Position numbers and translations under genes: made by a program
Part shown: one piece after another, positions 1-11,227 of the stretch
Position numbering within the stretch: the stretch's first letter is position 1
Layout: each line of letters starts with the position of its first letter
The notes under the pieces: model-generated
What the model saw: only the letters and a program-made list of their open reading frames with translations
Databases searched by the model: none
Told to the model about the DNA's origin: nothing
Source of the DNA: Phenylobacterium sp.
Lineage (GTDB): Bacteria > Pseudomonadota > Alphaproteobacteria > Caulobacterales > Caulobacteraceae
DNA length: 41,387 bases
Reading direction: 5' to 3'
NCBI GenBank assembly: GCA_028290945.1
Contig: JAQGIV010000074.1
Span: forward strand, 1-41,387

Positions 1-83
1 GCGCGCGCCGCATAGACGGCGGCGGTGTAGCCCGCGGGGCCGGAACCCACGATCAGGCAGCGGACGGAACGTTCTTCAGCCAT
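1..83 (-). CDS. trxB: thioredoxin reductase, N-terminal fragment
   Basis: Only the first 27 codons lie in the window; the gene runs off the left edge. The reading frame starts at the ATG at 81-83 (complement) and gives a short polar leader followed by CLIVGSGPAGYTAAVYAAR. This is the FAD-binding GxGPAG dinucleotide fold as found at the start of bacterial thioredoxin reductases, which use NADPH to reduce thioredoxin in the cytoplasm. It is divergent from the small membrane-protein gene at 118. The related FAD oxidoreductases share this fold, but the spacing and the PAGYTAA-YAAR string fit TrxB best. The CxxC active site would be outside the window. Confidence 0.85.
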   Translation of the reverse strand, partial: MAEERSVRCLIVGSGPAGYTAAVYAAR

Positions 84-117
84 CCCCGTAATGTAGGGGC
101 GATTCTGGAGCCTTGCG

Positions 118-330
118 ATGGAAGACCAAGCCAAGACCTTGGGGATTGTCGCCGGTATCGGCGCCGCGGCCGGCCTCGGCCTGGCGCTGGGCCTCGGCCT
201 GAGGGTGCTGGCCTGGGGCGCGGCGCTGGGCATCGGAGCCGGCGCGGCGCTGGGCCTCGCGGCCGCGGCAAGGCGGCGTGGGCCGGCGCCCGGCATGATC
301 GAAGCCTGGGAAGAGCCGGCCCTGCACTAG
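118..330 (+). CDS. small glycine/alanine-rich membrane protein, unknown function
   Basis: 70 residues. A short acidic start (MEDQAKT) is followed by about 45 residues made almost only of Gly, Ala and Leu with GxxxG spacing, then a basic stretch (AAARRRG) and an acidic tail. This looks like one long or two short membrane helices that pack through glycines, with the tail in the cytoplasm. No family is recognised. It is divergent from trxB with 34 bp between starts, so both promoters must overlap there. The ribosome-binding site is weak (CTGGAG about 12 bp upstream). The frame is free of stops, but composition bias in GC-rich DNA means a chance frame cannot be excluded. Confidence 0.5.
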   Translation: MEDQAKTLGIVAGIGAAAGLGLALGLGLRVLAWGAALGIGAGAALGLAAAARRRGPAPGMIEAWEEPALH

Positions 331-338
331 TTCAAGCG

Positions 339-368
339 AAAAGGGCCGCCCCTTTCGGAACGGCCCTC
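339..368 (-). terminator. intrinsic terminator of the RTX gene
   Basis: The arms 342-348 (AGGGCCG) and 361-367 (CGGCCCT) are perfect complements around a 12-nt loop. Read on the minus strand the stem is followed by TTTT. It lies about 20 bp after the stop codon of the RTX gene, the position expected for its terminator. Confidence 0.75.
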
Positions 369-388
369 GGTTCGGATCTCGCGTCGGC

Positions 389-2131
389 CTAGACGAAGTT
401 GCTGACGTCGATGTCGGCCAGCGACCGGCCGGTCAGCACCACTGCGTCGCCGATCGCGTTGTTGTTGGCCGAGTCCACGAAGATCAGCACGTCGGAGCCG
501 ACCTGCACGGCCACCACGTCGTGGGTGTTGGCCGCGATGTCCGCCGCCGCCGCCGCCCGCGCCGCCACCGCGTCCGTGGAGGTGATCTCGCTGTAGTTGG
601 CGTTGGCCACCGGCGCGCCCGCGAAGTGGATCTTGTCGGTGGAATTCCAGTCGGTGATCACGTCCCACAGGCCGCTGTTGGGGTTGGTGTCGCCGAGCGC
701 GAAGACGAACTTGTCCGCCCCGCCGCCGCCGGTGAGGATGTCGCGGCCGATGCCGCCGGTGATGGTGTCGCTGCCGGCGCCGCCGATCAGGGTGTCGGCG
801 CCCGAGCCCGTGGTCAGCACATTGGCGCCCGTACCGCCGGTGATCAGGTCGCCGCCGTTGCCGGCCACCACGGTGTCGTCGCCGTTGCCGCCGTCGATGG
901 TGTCGCGGCCGTTGCCGGCCGTGATGGAATCGTTGCCGTCGCCGCCGCTCAGCGAGTCGCCGCCGTTGCCGGCCACCAGGGTGTCGGTCCCCGCGCCGCC
1001 GTACAGGTTGACGTTGCCGTCGCCGGCCACGATCGAGTCGTTGCCGTCGCCGCCGTCGAACACGGCGCTGGAGACCGCTGTGCCGGAGATGGTGTCGTCG
1101 CCCGCCTGGGCCGTGACGGTGGCCGCGCCGGCGCCGGCGGTCACCAGGTCGTTGCCGGCCCCGCCGTCGATGACCAGCGCGCCGGAGGAGGCCGAGCCGT
1201 CCACGGTGTCGTCGCCGGCGCCCGCGCCGACCGTGTCGGCGCCGGAGAACACCAGCTTGTCGTTGCCGTCGCCGAGGGTGACCGAGTCGCTGGCCGAGCC
1301 CGCGTTGACCGAGTCGTTGCCGGCCCCCGCGTCGATGGTCGCCGCGGTGGTGGAGGCCGATCCGTCGATGGTGTCGTCGCCGTTGCCGCCGCTCATCACG
1401 CCGCCGCCGCGATAGACGATCAGGTCGTTGCCGTCGGCCCCGTCCAGGTTGTCCGCGCCGCCCGCGCCGCCGTCGAGCGTGTCGTTGCCGTCCTGGCCCT
1501 GCAGGGTCTCAGCCCCCGCGCCGCCGAGCAGATAGTCGTCGCCCAGATTGCCCTGCACGAAGTCGGCGCCGCCGCCGCCCTGGATGCTGTCGTTGCCCTG
1601 GCCGCCGAGGATCAGGTCCGCCCCCGCGCCGCCGATGATGGTGTCGTTGCCGAGGTTGCCCTGGCCGAAGTTGGACCCCGGGCCGAGGTCCATGTAGTCG
1701 TCGCCCTTGCCGCCGTAGACCACATCGTCGCCGTTGCCGCCGGACAGGCTGTCATTGCCCGCATTGCCCTGCAGCAGGTCATTGCCGTCGACGGCCGCGA
1801 GGCTGTCGTTGCCGTCGCCGCCGTAGAGGCCGTCGGCGCCCGCGGTGCCCACCAGGTTGTCGTCGCCGGTGGTGCCCGCATAGAGCATCGAGCCGTCGGC
1901 GATGAAGAAGGTGGTGGTCAGGCCGCGGATCGCCCCGGCGCCGCCGAGATCGTCGAAGGTCAGGCTGCGGCCCAGCCCCGCGAGGGTGATGGTCGCGGTC
2001 GTGGTGGTGGTGAAGCCGTTGAACAGCACGCTCATCTGCGCGCCCGTGCCCGTGGTGAAGAACAGGCGGTCGGCGCTGGTGAAGCCAAGCGCCTGCGGGG
2101 CGGTGATGCTGTCCCAGAAGAAATTCGACAC
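389..2131 (-). CDS. RTX-family calcium-binding secreted protein
   Basis: 580 residues starting at a GTG (2129-2131), with GAGGA about 12 bp upstream. The first ~90 residues are non-repetitive. From roughly residue 90 to 475 there are many glycine-aspartate nonapeptides of the GGxGxD type (for example GGDGNDS, GGAGADL, GGNGDD), which bind calcium in a parallel beta-roll. The last ~105 residues contain no repeats and end IDVSNFV, like the uncleaved C-terminal signals of type I secretion substrates. No signal peptide is present. A middle part (about 245-370) has degenerate repeats with Ala/Ser/Thr spacers. No enzyme domain is recognisable, so it may be a surface or biofilm protein rather than a toxin or protease. 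The ABC transporter and membrane fusion protein it needs are not in this window. Confidence 0.9.
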   Translation of the reverse strand: MSNFFWDSITAPQALGFTSADRLFFTTGTGAQMSVLFNGFTTTTTATITLAGLGRSLTFDDLGGAGAIRGLTTTFFIADGSMLYAGTTGDDNLVGTAGADGLYGGDGNDSLAAVDGNDLLQGNAGNDSLSGGNGDDVVYGGKGDDYMDLGPGSNFGQGNLGNDTIIGGAGADLILGGQGNDSIQGGGGADFVQGNLGDDYLLGGAGAETLQGQDGNDTLDGGAGGADNLDGADGNDLIVYRGGGVMSGGNGDDTIDGSASTTAATIDAGAGNDSVNAGSASDSVTLGDGNDKLVFSGADTVGAGAGDDTVDGSASSGALVIDGGAGNDLVTAGAGAATVTAQAGDDTISGTAVSSAVFDGGDGNDSIVAGDGNVNLYGGAGTDTLVAGNGGDSLSGGDGNDSITAGNGRDTIDGGNGDDTVVAGNGGDLITGGTGANVLTTGSGADTLIGGAGSDTITGGIGRDILTGGGGADKFVFALGDTNPNSGLWDVITDWNSTDKIHFAGAPVANANYSEITSTDAVAARAAAAADIAANTHDVVAVQVGSDVLIFVDSANNNAIGDAVVLTGRSLADIDVSNFV

Positions 2132-2308
2132 GGGTGATGATCCTCAGGCTTACGACGCGCGGGAAAGACTGTCGCAGGGAAGTTGCGATTTCCTTGCGCA
2201 GCCTACTGGCCCGTTCGCCTCATACGCGAGTGAGGCCTGTTTACAAGCGCGCGTCATAACGGCGCAGCCCGCGCTGCGCCGCCAAAATGGGTCGGCCTCA
2301 GCGAGGGC

Positions 2309-2782
2309 TCAGCGCCACTCGACCTTGGTGATCTCGTAGGCCTTCACGCCGCCGGGGGTGTTCACCTCCACGACGTCGCCGCCTTCCTTGCCGATCATGG
2401 CGCGGGCCAGGGGCGAGGTGATGGAGACCCGGCCCTGCTTCACGTCGGCCTCGTGCTCGCCGACGATCTGGTAGCGGGCCTCCTCCTTGGTGTCCTCGTC
2501 GATCAGCGACACCAGGGCGCCAAACTTGATCTGGCTCCCCGACAGCTTCGAGACGTCGATCACCTGGGCGCGGGCCATCTTGTCTTCGATCTCGGCGATC
2601 TGGCCTTCGATCCAGCCCTGGCGCTCCTTGGCCGCGTGGTACTCGGCGTTCTCGGAGAGATCGCCATGCGAACGCGCCTCGGAGATCGCGGCGATCACCG
2701 CCGGCCGTTCGAGCGTCTTCAAACGCTTCAGCTCTTCGTCGAGGGTCGTATAGCCCTCGACGGTCATCGGAACTTTTTCCAT
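2309..2782 (-). CDS. greA: transcription elongation factor GreA
   Basis: 157 residues, the normal length for GreA. It binds RNA polymerase through the secondary channel and stimulates cleavage of the 3' end of backtracked RNA. The N-terminal coiled coil carries the conserved [18 protein letters not shown] segment with the acidic tip residues. The C-terminal FKBP-like domain shows [18 protein letters not shown]. The chosen start gives MEKVPMT; the frame is open further upstream to 2968 but that extension is not GreA-like. A second ATG five codons in (2767) is possible. In many alphaproteobacteria greA lies close to carB; here about 4.7 kb with six other genes separates them. Confidence 0.95.
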   Translation of the reverse strand: MEKVPMTVEGYTTLDEELKRLKTLERPAVIAAISEARSHGDLSENAEYHAAKERQGWIEGQIAEIEDKMARAQVIDVSKLSGSQIKFGALVSLIDEDTKEEARYQIVGEHEADVKQGRVSITSPLARAMIGKEGGDVVEVNTPGGVKAYEITKVEWR

Positions 2783-3014
2783 GAGAGGTGAGTGACTCGG
2801 ATTTCGCCCTAAGGATTTAAGCAGTGGATCTGATCGACGGCCGGCCGCGGGCGCAGGCGTCCGGGGGCAGGGAAAATAGAATTGTGCGCCGCAAAACTCA
2901 AGGGCGTGAGCAACCTTTGCTATTTGAGGCTCCGGACGGGCGCCTCGCCCCCTCGGTGAAGGCCTCAAAAGCCAGGCCCTGGCGAACCCCGCCGGGGGCT
3001 TGCTAAGTCAGCCC

Positions 3015-3968
3015 ATGCCGACCGCCGCGCTTCCCTTGGCCTCGCTTTCGACGCCGGACCTCTACCGGCTGGCGGCGAAGTTGCGCGCCGAAATCCGCCC
3101 CGAGCCCGCCGAGGCGGCGCTGCGCGAGCTCTTGAAGCGCCAGCCGGACGAGCCGCAGGTGCGCTTCGCCCTGGCCTACCTGCTGCTGGCCCGCGGCGCC
3201 TTCGCCGAAGCCTGGCCGCTCTACGAGGCCCGGGTCGAGGTGGCGGCCAACAACATCCGCCGGCCCAGTTTCAGCTTCCCGGAGTGGCGCGGCGAGCCGG
3301 TGGGCTCCCTGCTGCTGTTCCCCGAGCAGGGCTTGGGCGACCAGCTGTTCTTCGCCCGCTACGCCGCCTTGCTGAGGGATCGCGGCGTGCAGGTCACCAT
3401 GATCGCGCCGGCCCCGCTCGCCCGGCTCTTCGAGACGCTGGGCGTCGAGGTGATTGTCGGCGGCGAGGGCGTCGCCGTCCCGCGCCGCGACGCCTGGGCC
3501 CTGGTCGGCTCCCTGCCGCGCTGGCTGGGCGTGCATGCGCCCCACAGCTACCTGCCCTCGGCGGCCGCAGGCGAAGGGACCGGCGTCGTCGCCCGCGGCA
3601 ATCCCGGCTACGCCAAGGACGCCCAGCGCTCCCTGCCCCCCGATATCGCCGCCGCGCTCCTGGCCCTGCCGGGCGCCGTCAGCCTGCAGGTCGAGGACAC
3701 CGGCGCCGTTGACCTGCTGGCCACCGCCCAGATCATCGCCGGCCTCGCGTGCGTGGTCACGGTGGACACCGCCATCGCTCACCTGGCCGCCGCCATGGGC
3801 AAGCCGACCTTGGTCCTGCTGTCCCACGACCCCGACTGGCGCTGGGGCTGGGCCGGCGCGACCACCCCCTGGTACCCGACGATCCGCCTCTTCCGGCAAG
3901 CGGCGCCCGGCGACTGGCGCCCGGTGCTGCAGGCGGTGAAACGGGAGCTCGGCCCAACACGACGCTGA
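3015..3968 (+). CDS. TPR and glycosyltransferase (GT9-like) domain protein
   Basis: 317 residues. About residues 15-75 form two or three TPR-like helices (FALAYLLLARGAFAEAWPLYEAR). The rest resembles the heptosyltransferase/GT-B fold: a glycine motif GLGDQLFFARYAALL, where the family has its nucleotide-sugar entry loop, and near the C-terminus VTVDTAIAHLAAAMGKPT, a good match to the conserved DTGxxHLAxALG block of GT9 enzymes. TPR-GT proteins of this type are common in alphaproteobacteria and are often linked with surface polysaccharide or flagellin glycosylation; the substrate here is unknown. The start is the ATG at 3015; a TTG at 3000 is in frame but less likely. It is divergent from greA. 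Confidence 0.75.
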   Translation: MPTAALPLASLSTPDLYRLAAKLRAEIRPEPAEAALRELLKRQPDEPQVRFALAYLLLARGAFAEAWPLYEARVEVAANNIRRPSFSFPEWRGEPVGSLLLFPEQGLGDQLFFARYAALLRDRGVQVTMIAPAPLARLFETLGVEVIVGGEGVAVPRRDAWALVGSLPRWLGVHAPHSYLPSAAAGEGTGVVARGNPGYAKDAQRSLPPDIAAALLALPGAVSLQVEDTGAVDLLATAQIIAGLACVVTVDTAIAHLAAAMGKPTLVLLSHDPDWRWGWAGATTPWYPTIRLFRQAAPGDWRPVLQAVKRELGPTRR

Positions 3969-4003
3969 TCGACACAGACGAGCCGAACACTCTCAATTTC
4001 AGC

Positions 4004-4107
4004 CGTCATGGCCGGGCTTGTCCCGGCCACCCAGAAGCACCGAGCGCTCAGGCCAATCCGCAGCGCCCGCGTCTCTGGGTCCCCGGCACAAGGCCGGGGA
4101 TGACGAT
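4004..4107. repeat. palindromic dispersed repeat, copy 1
   Basis: A ~103-bp intergenic element starting CGTCATGGCCGGGCTTGTCC and ending GGCCGGGGATGACG. Each end contains its own short palindrome (GGCCGGG...CCCGGCC and CCCCGG...CCGGGG), and the ends are roughly complementary, so the whole can fold as one long hairpin. A second copy in opposite orientation lies at 18962-19063; the first 44 bases are identical. Next to it (4139-4155) are two TTCGTG words 9 bp apart; copy 2 has the same motif at the matching side. It is probably a non-autonomous REP-like element that also acts as a transcription stop. Confidence 0.85.
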
Positions 4108-4185
4108 CAAGGGGTGAGGCCGCGGCCGGTCCAGGGTGTTCGTGTGGTTCGTGGCTCGATTTCCCGCCTGCGCGAGGCTCTGCCC

Positions 4186-4803
4186 CTAGCGCACCGGCAA
4201 CGGCAGCGGCCCGGGCTCCGGTGGCTTCACCTCGGCCACGTTGAGCGTCATCGACACCAGGTCGTAGTAGCCGGCCAGCGCGATCAGATCGATCACCCCC
4301 TGGTCGCCCAGCAGCGCCTTGGCCTCGCCGTAGCGCGCATCGCTCAGCCGCTTGTCGCGGCGCAGCTCGGTCAGGACATCGAACACCGTGGCCTCGTCCG
4401 CCGCCATGCCAGCCGGCCGCCGGCCCGCCGCCAGCTCCGCCGCCACCGCCGGCTTCAGCCCGGCCTGCAAGGCCAGGGGATAGTGCGCGTACCACTCGTA
4501 CTCGGCGTTCCAGGCCCGCGCGGTGATCAGGATGGCGAACTCGTTCAGCCGCTTCGGCACGCTGGAGTGGAAGCGGATGTGCTCGCCCACCTTCTGCAGC
4601 TTGTCGGCCAGCTCCGGGCTGCGCAGCCAGGCGTTGAACGGCCCGCCCAGCGACTTTCGCGGCCCCGCGGCGATGGCCGCGGCCACCGTCCGCTGCGCCG
4701 GCGTCATGGCCTCTGGCGCCAGGATGGGGAACCGTTCCGCGGCGCCCGCCGCGCCGCCCGTCGTCACCGCCATCGCCGCCAACCCTCCGATCCACCACCG
4801 CAT
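4186..4803 (-). CDS. exported carboxymuconolactone decarboxylase-family protein
   Basis: 205 residues. Residues 1-21 look like a signal peptide (MRWWIGGLAAMAVTTGGAAG followed by AAER). The mature part has the family helix block: LNEFAILITARAWNAEYEWY followed by AHYPLALQAGL, corresponding to the E...H core of the CMD/AhpD fold. The AhpD CxxC pair is absent, so a peroxidase role through a disulfide is unlikely. The family includes decarboxylases and peroxidase-like proteins in the cytoplasm; a periplasmic version is less usual. The gene sits 36 bp downstream of the kinase gene's stop codon reading the same way, but function cannot be deduced from the neighbours. Confidence 0.75.
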   Translation of the reverse strand: MRWWIGGLAAMAVTTGGAAGAAERFPILAPEAMTPAQRTVAAAIAAGPRKSLGGPFNAWLRSPELADKLQKVGEHIRFHSSVPKRLNEFAILITARAWNAEYEWYAHYPLALQAGLKPAVAAELAAGRRPAGMAADEATVFDVLTELRRDKRLSDARYGEAKALLGDQGVIDLIALAGYYDLVSMTLNVAEVKPPEPGPLPLPVR

Positions 4804-4840
4804 CGCCGCCTCCCGAAACCCTGGGCGGCCAACCTAGACC

Positions 4841-5341
4841 CTAGTCGCTGCTGCTGACGATGGCCCCGGCCAGTTCGCCCGGCTCCGGCGCCTCGTAGAC
4901 GCCCTCGATGAAGTCGAACATCTCCGGCGAGACGTCGATGGCGAAGGTCTCGCCCTTGATGGTGTTGCGCCCCGCCACCCGCGCGCGGCGCACCTCTTTC
5001 GCGGCGTCCACGAAGTGCCACTGCAACGGCAGGTCGGTCGCCTCGGCGATCTCCCGCACGCGCGCCCGGTCGTCCTTGCGCATCAGGCCGATGTCGAGGA
5101 TCACCGAGGCGCCGGCCGTGATGGTCGCCGCCGCCGTCGACCAGATCTGCGCCTCGCAGCGGGCCACCCGCTCCAGCATCCAGGCGTATTCGATCGGCTC
5201 GAGGATATCCGGCCCGAACATCCGCGCCATCCAGTCGTCCAGGATGAAGGCCACCGCCCGCTCGCGCCTGGCGAAGGCGTGGGCGTAGGTCGTCTTGCCG
5301 GCGCCGCAGGGGCCGAAGATCACGTTCAGGGTGGCAGCCAT
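4841..5341 (-). CDS. small P-loop ATPase/kinase (AAA_33/zeta-toxin-like fold)
   Basis: 166 residues. A Walker A motif GPCGAGKTT is found at residues 10-18, and FILDDWMARMFGPD follows at about 33-46, where related small kinases bind the acceptor substrate. VILDIGLMRKDDR near residue 83 is a Walker B-like strand. Arginines in EVRRARVAGRN near residue 123 fit the lid region. This layout is typical of short soluble ATP-dependent phosphotransferases that modify small molecules, and is also the core of zeta toxins and chloramphenicol phosphotransferase. No antitoxin-like partner is adjacent, so a toxin role is not supported. The start lies 10 bp after the stop of the upstream SDR gene; the two are probably cotranscribed. 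Confidence 0.75.
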   Translation of the reverse strand: MAATLNVIFGPCGAGKTTYAHAFARRERAVAFILDDWMARMFGPDILEPIEYAWMLERVARCEAQIWSTAAATITAGASVILDIGLMRKDDRARVREIAEATDLPLQWHFVDAAKEVRRARVAGRNTIKGETFAIDVSPEMFDFIEGVYEAPEPGELAGAIVSSSD

Positions 5342-5351
5342 GCGGGGGCTG

Positions 5352-6131
5352 TTAGCGGACCGAAAGGCCCCCGTCGATGACCAGCTCGGCGCCAGTCACA
5401 TAGCGGCTCTCGTCGGAGGCCAGCCACAGCACGCCGTTGGCGATGTCCTGCGGCACGCCCTTCACGCCCAGCGGCACGGCCATCTGTGAAACCGCGTCGA
5501 GGTCGGGCGGGGCGTTGGTCCCGGTGGGCATGACGGTGAGCCAGATCGGCGTCTCGATGATCCCCGGATGCACCGAATTGACCCGGATGCCGTCCTTGGC
5601 GCCGGCGCATTCCATGGCCACGGCCTTGGTGAAGAGGCGCACCCCGCCCTTGGTGGCGCAGTAGCCGGCCAGGCTCGGCGCGCCCTTCAGGCCGGCCACC
5701 GAGCTCATGTTGATGATCGAGCCGCCGTCGCCGCTGCGGCGCATCAGCGGGATCGAATGCTTGGTGCCCAGGAACACGCCGTCCAGGTTCACCGCCGTCT
5801 GCCTGCGCCAGTCGGCCAGGCTCATCTCCAGCACCGAGCCGCCCAGCCCGATGCCGGCGTTGTTGACCAGGATGTCCAGCCGGCCTTCCCTGCCGCCGAT
5901 ATCGGCGATCACCGCCGCCCAGGCGTCCTCGTCCGTGACGTCGTGGTGCAGGTAGCGCGCCTGGCCGCCGGCCGCGGTGATGGCCTGGACGGTCTCCGCG
6001 CCCTTGGGGTCCTGCAGATCGGTGATCACCACCGCCGCGCCTTCGGCGGCCAGGCGCTCGGCGCAGCCGCGGCCGATGCCGCTCGCCCCGCCGGTGACCA
6101 GCGCGACCTTGCCTTCCACCCGACCGGCCAT
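5352..6131 (-). CDS. SDR-family NAD(P)-dependent oxidoreductase
   Basis: 259 residues, classical short-chain dehydrogenase length. The coenzyme motif TGGASGIG is at residues 13-20, NNAG at 90-93, the catalytic Ser at about 143-144 (NMSSVAG), and YCATK at 157-161 supplies Tyr and Lys. Asp38 after the second beta strand (VITDLQ) favours NAD over NADP. The C-terminus YVTGAELVIDGGLSVR is typical of the group that includes cyclohexanol and 3-hydroxysteroid dehydrogenases. The substrate is not known. It is the first gene of a likely unit with the kinase gene 10 bp downstream. Confidence 0.9.
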   Translation of the reverse strand: MAGRVEGKVALVTGGASGIGRGCAERLAAEGAAVVITDLQDPKGAETVQAITAAGGQARYLHHDVTDEDAWAAVIADIGGREGRLDILVNNAGIGLGGSVLEMSLADWRRQTAVNLDGVFLGTKHSIPLMRRSGDGGSIINMSSVAGLKGAPSLAGYCATKGGVRLFTKAVAMECAGAKDGIRVNSVHPGIIETPIWLTVMPTGTNAPPDLDAVSQMAVPLGVKGVPQDIANGVLWLASDESRYVTGAELVIDGGLSVR

Positions 6132-6261
6132 GACTTCTTCCTCCCTGTGCTGGCCAGTGGCCTAGCGCAGGGCAGGGGCGGTCGCCAGCGCGACCTTGGT
6201 CAATCTTCCGCCGTCAACCGTGCGCCGGTCCGAACGCCTGCCCGGGCCGGCGGCGCGGCTG

Positions 6262-6432
6262 TCAGCGCATCCAGCTCGGCGTGTCGCCGCCGCCGGTGTT
6301 CACCAGGCCATAGATCAGGCCGACCGCCAGGATGGCGACCGCCACGACCATGGCGATCTGGATCAGGCGCTCGAACTGCTGCGCCCCGTTGTGCTTACGC
6401 GGGTGATGAACGTCGTGATGCTCGGTAGACAT
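6262..6432 (-). CDS. 56-residue single-span membrane protein
   Basis: A short frame of 57 codons including stop (ATG at 6430-6432, TGA at 6262-6264, complement). The N-terminal 22 residues are polar and histidine-rich (MSTEHHDVHHPRKH). Then follows one strongly hydrophobic helix (IQIAMVVAVAILAVGLIYGL) and a short polar tail ending PSWMR. The His-rich start and single helix suggest a cytoplasmic N-terminus and a small inner-membrane subunit or metal-related protein, but no family is recognised. Upstream the sequence AGGAAGCCTAG gives a plausible Shine-Dalgarno. Its layout is far from random GC-rich sequence, which supports it being real. Confidence 0.6.
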   Translation of the reverse strand: MSTEHHDVHHPRKHNGAQQFERLIQIAMVVAVAILAVGLIYGLVNTGGGDTPSWMR

Positions 6433-6698
6433 CTAGGCTTCCTCGCAATCCTACAGGGAGGACCTATTGGTCCTCCGCCGAACTGCGACAGGCGCCGCGA
6501 GGGCGCCGTTCCGGCCGCTCTGCCCTCCCTAGGGCCATATTATTGGGGCCGCCGGAGCACGCCCTATCGCCGCCTGTATCAGTCAGGCGATGCGAAGATC
6601 GTGCGCTCCCAAAGAACGTCGGTCAATCAATTGCTTGGCCTTCGAAGCACAACTTCGGCGCGTGCGACCTATCGGCCACGCTCGATCCGCGCAAGGTG

Positions 6699-7394
6699 CT
6701 AGGCGGTGACGCCGAACAGGGCGCCGACACCCGCCGTCGCAGCCAGCGCCAGGGCCCCCCAGAAGGTCACCCGCGCCACCGCCCGCCAGACGTTCGCGCC
6801 GCCGGTCCGCGCCCCGATGGCCCCCAGCACCGCCAGCACTGCGATCGCCGTCACCGCCACCACCGGGGTGATCAGCGCCGTGGGCGTCACCACCGCCGCC
6901 AGCAGCGGCAGGGCCGCGCCGGCCGAGAAGGTCAGGGCCGAGGTGAAGGCCGCCTGCACCGGCCGCGCCGTGCTGACCGCCGAAATGCCCAGTTCGTCGC
7001 GGGCGTGGGCGGCCAGCGCATCCTTGGCCATCAGCTGGTCGGCCACCTGCCGGGCCAGCTTCAGCTCGACGCCGCGCGCCACATAGAGCGCCGCCAGCTC
7101 CTCACGCTCGAACTCCGGCTGGCCGGCGAGCTCGGCCCGCTCCTTGGCGAGGTCGGCCTGCTCGGTGTCCGCCTGGCTCGACACCGAGACATATTCCCCG
7201 GCCGCCATGGAGAAGGCCCCGGCCACCAGCGCCGCCACGCCGGCCAGCAGCACGGCGCTGCGCCCCTGGGCGGCCGTCGCCACGCCGACCAGCAGGCTCG
7301 CCGTGGTCACCACCCCGTCGTTGGCGCCCAGCACGGCGGCCCGCAGCCAGCCGATGCGGCCCACCAGGTGATGCTCGAGATGCCGCGGCGCCAT
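6699..7394 (-). CDS. VIT/CCC1-family iron or manganese transporter
   Basis: 231 residues. The first helix carries LGANDGVVTTASLLVGV, the signature of the VIT1/CCC1 family, whose members move Fe2+ or Mn2+ across membranes in exchange for protons. Helix 2 contains AGAFSMAAGEYVSVSSQ, with the conserved Met and Glu of the metal path. A charged cytoplasmic segment of about 65 residues (DTEQADLAKERAELA onward) is where plant VIT1 has its metal-binding helices. Three more helices follow. Bacterial homologues probably export or balance cytoplasmic iron or manganese. It is 49 bp upstream (in position) of the carB stop and reads the same way, but a shared transcript is not required. Confidence 0.85.
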   Translation of the reverse strand: MAPRHLEHHLVGRIGWLRAAVLGANDGVVTTASLLVGVATAAQGRSAVLLAGVAALVAGAFSMAAGEYVSVSSQADTEQADLAKERAELAGQPEFEREELAALYVARGVELKLARQVADQLMAKDALAAHARDELGISAVSTARPVQAAFTSALTFSAGAALPLLAAVVTPTALITPVVAVTAIAVLAVLGAIGARTGGANVWRAVARVTFWGALALAATAGVGALFGVTA

Positions 7395-7443
7395 GACGGC
7401 AAAGTACCTCGTCTCCCGCCGCGGCGCGAGAGAGGAGAGGGCG

Positions 7444-10734
<3,291 letters not shown>

Positions 10735-10977
10735 GGCTCTCGCGCGCGAAGAGCGGCTGCGCGGCTGGGCGCATCCGACTCTTGAAGTCAGGACTGTAGG
10801 TTAAGCGGTCCCATTAGAGACCCTCTTCCCCGCGCGCAACCCTGCTGTCCGGCCAGCGTAAAATCGCCCCCAAAACTCTCTCGCACGGCAACCAAATCGC
10901 GGCTTACCCATATAGGTCATAGGCCTCAGCGCCATACGGCCCAGCTATTTGATTTCCCTACGGAGAGCCTGCGTCCC

Positions 10978-11199
10978 ATGACCCTTGCCGACAAGATCCC
11001 GACCATGAGCGACGAAGAGGTGGTCAACCTCCTGGCCAATGCGCGGCGGCTGTCCGACTCGCCCGACGAGAAGCAGAGCGCCGCCGCCCAGGAGCTGCTG
11101 CCGGCGCTCGAAGGCGCCGCCGCCGAACGCAAGGCCCGCCGGCTGGCCGCCGCCCAGGCCAAGCGCGCCGCCAAGCGCCCGAAGACGGTCGCGGCCTAG
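10978..11199 (+). CDS. small conserved-looking hypothetical protein
   Basis: 73 residues, divergent from carB. The protein is soluble and mostly helical: MTLADKIPTMSDEEVVNLL, an acidic middle part, then a strongly basic Ala/Lys/Arg tail (ERKARRLAAAQAKRAAKRPK) that could bind nucleic acid. A good Shine-Dalgarno (CGGAGAG) lies about 13 bp upstream. The mixed acidic/basic layout and the ribosome-binding site support a real gene. No family is identified. Confidence 0.65.
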   Translation: MTLADKIPTMSDEEVVNLLANARRLSDSPDEKQSAAAQELLPALEGAAAERKARRLAAAQAKRAAKRPKTVAA

Positions 11200-11227
11200 A
11201 GCTGCGACGCCGACCGGTGGGGGTTCG

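Noticed and set aside
820..1860. Regular DNA repeats, possible CRISPR array
   Set aside because: The periodicity follows 27-bp units coding for GGxGxDxxx peptides, there is no constant repeat with unique spacers, and the frame is open throughout.
521..2137. A plus-strand frame of 538 codons opposite the RTX gene
   Set aside because: The repeats of the RTX gene produce a repetitive antisense frame (VVAVAAV-type). No ribosome-binding site and no domain.
2309..2968. Longer GreA starting at 2968
   Set aside because: The extra 62 residues are Pro/Arg-rich, unlike GreA, and would remove the promoter region shared with the divergent gene at 3015.
4841..5341. Zeta-type toxin
   Set aside because: The P-loop fold fits, but no small antitoxin-like gene is adjacent and the gene sits in a unit with an SDR; a small-molecule kinase is more likely.
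6433..6698. tRNA or other structured RNA in this 266-bp gap
   Set aside because: No cloverleaf, no TTCRANNC T-loop and no terminator were found; only weak short hairpins.
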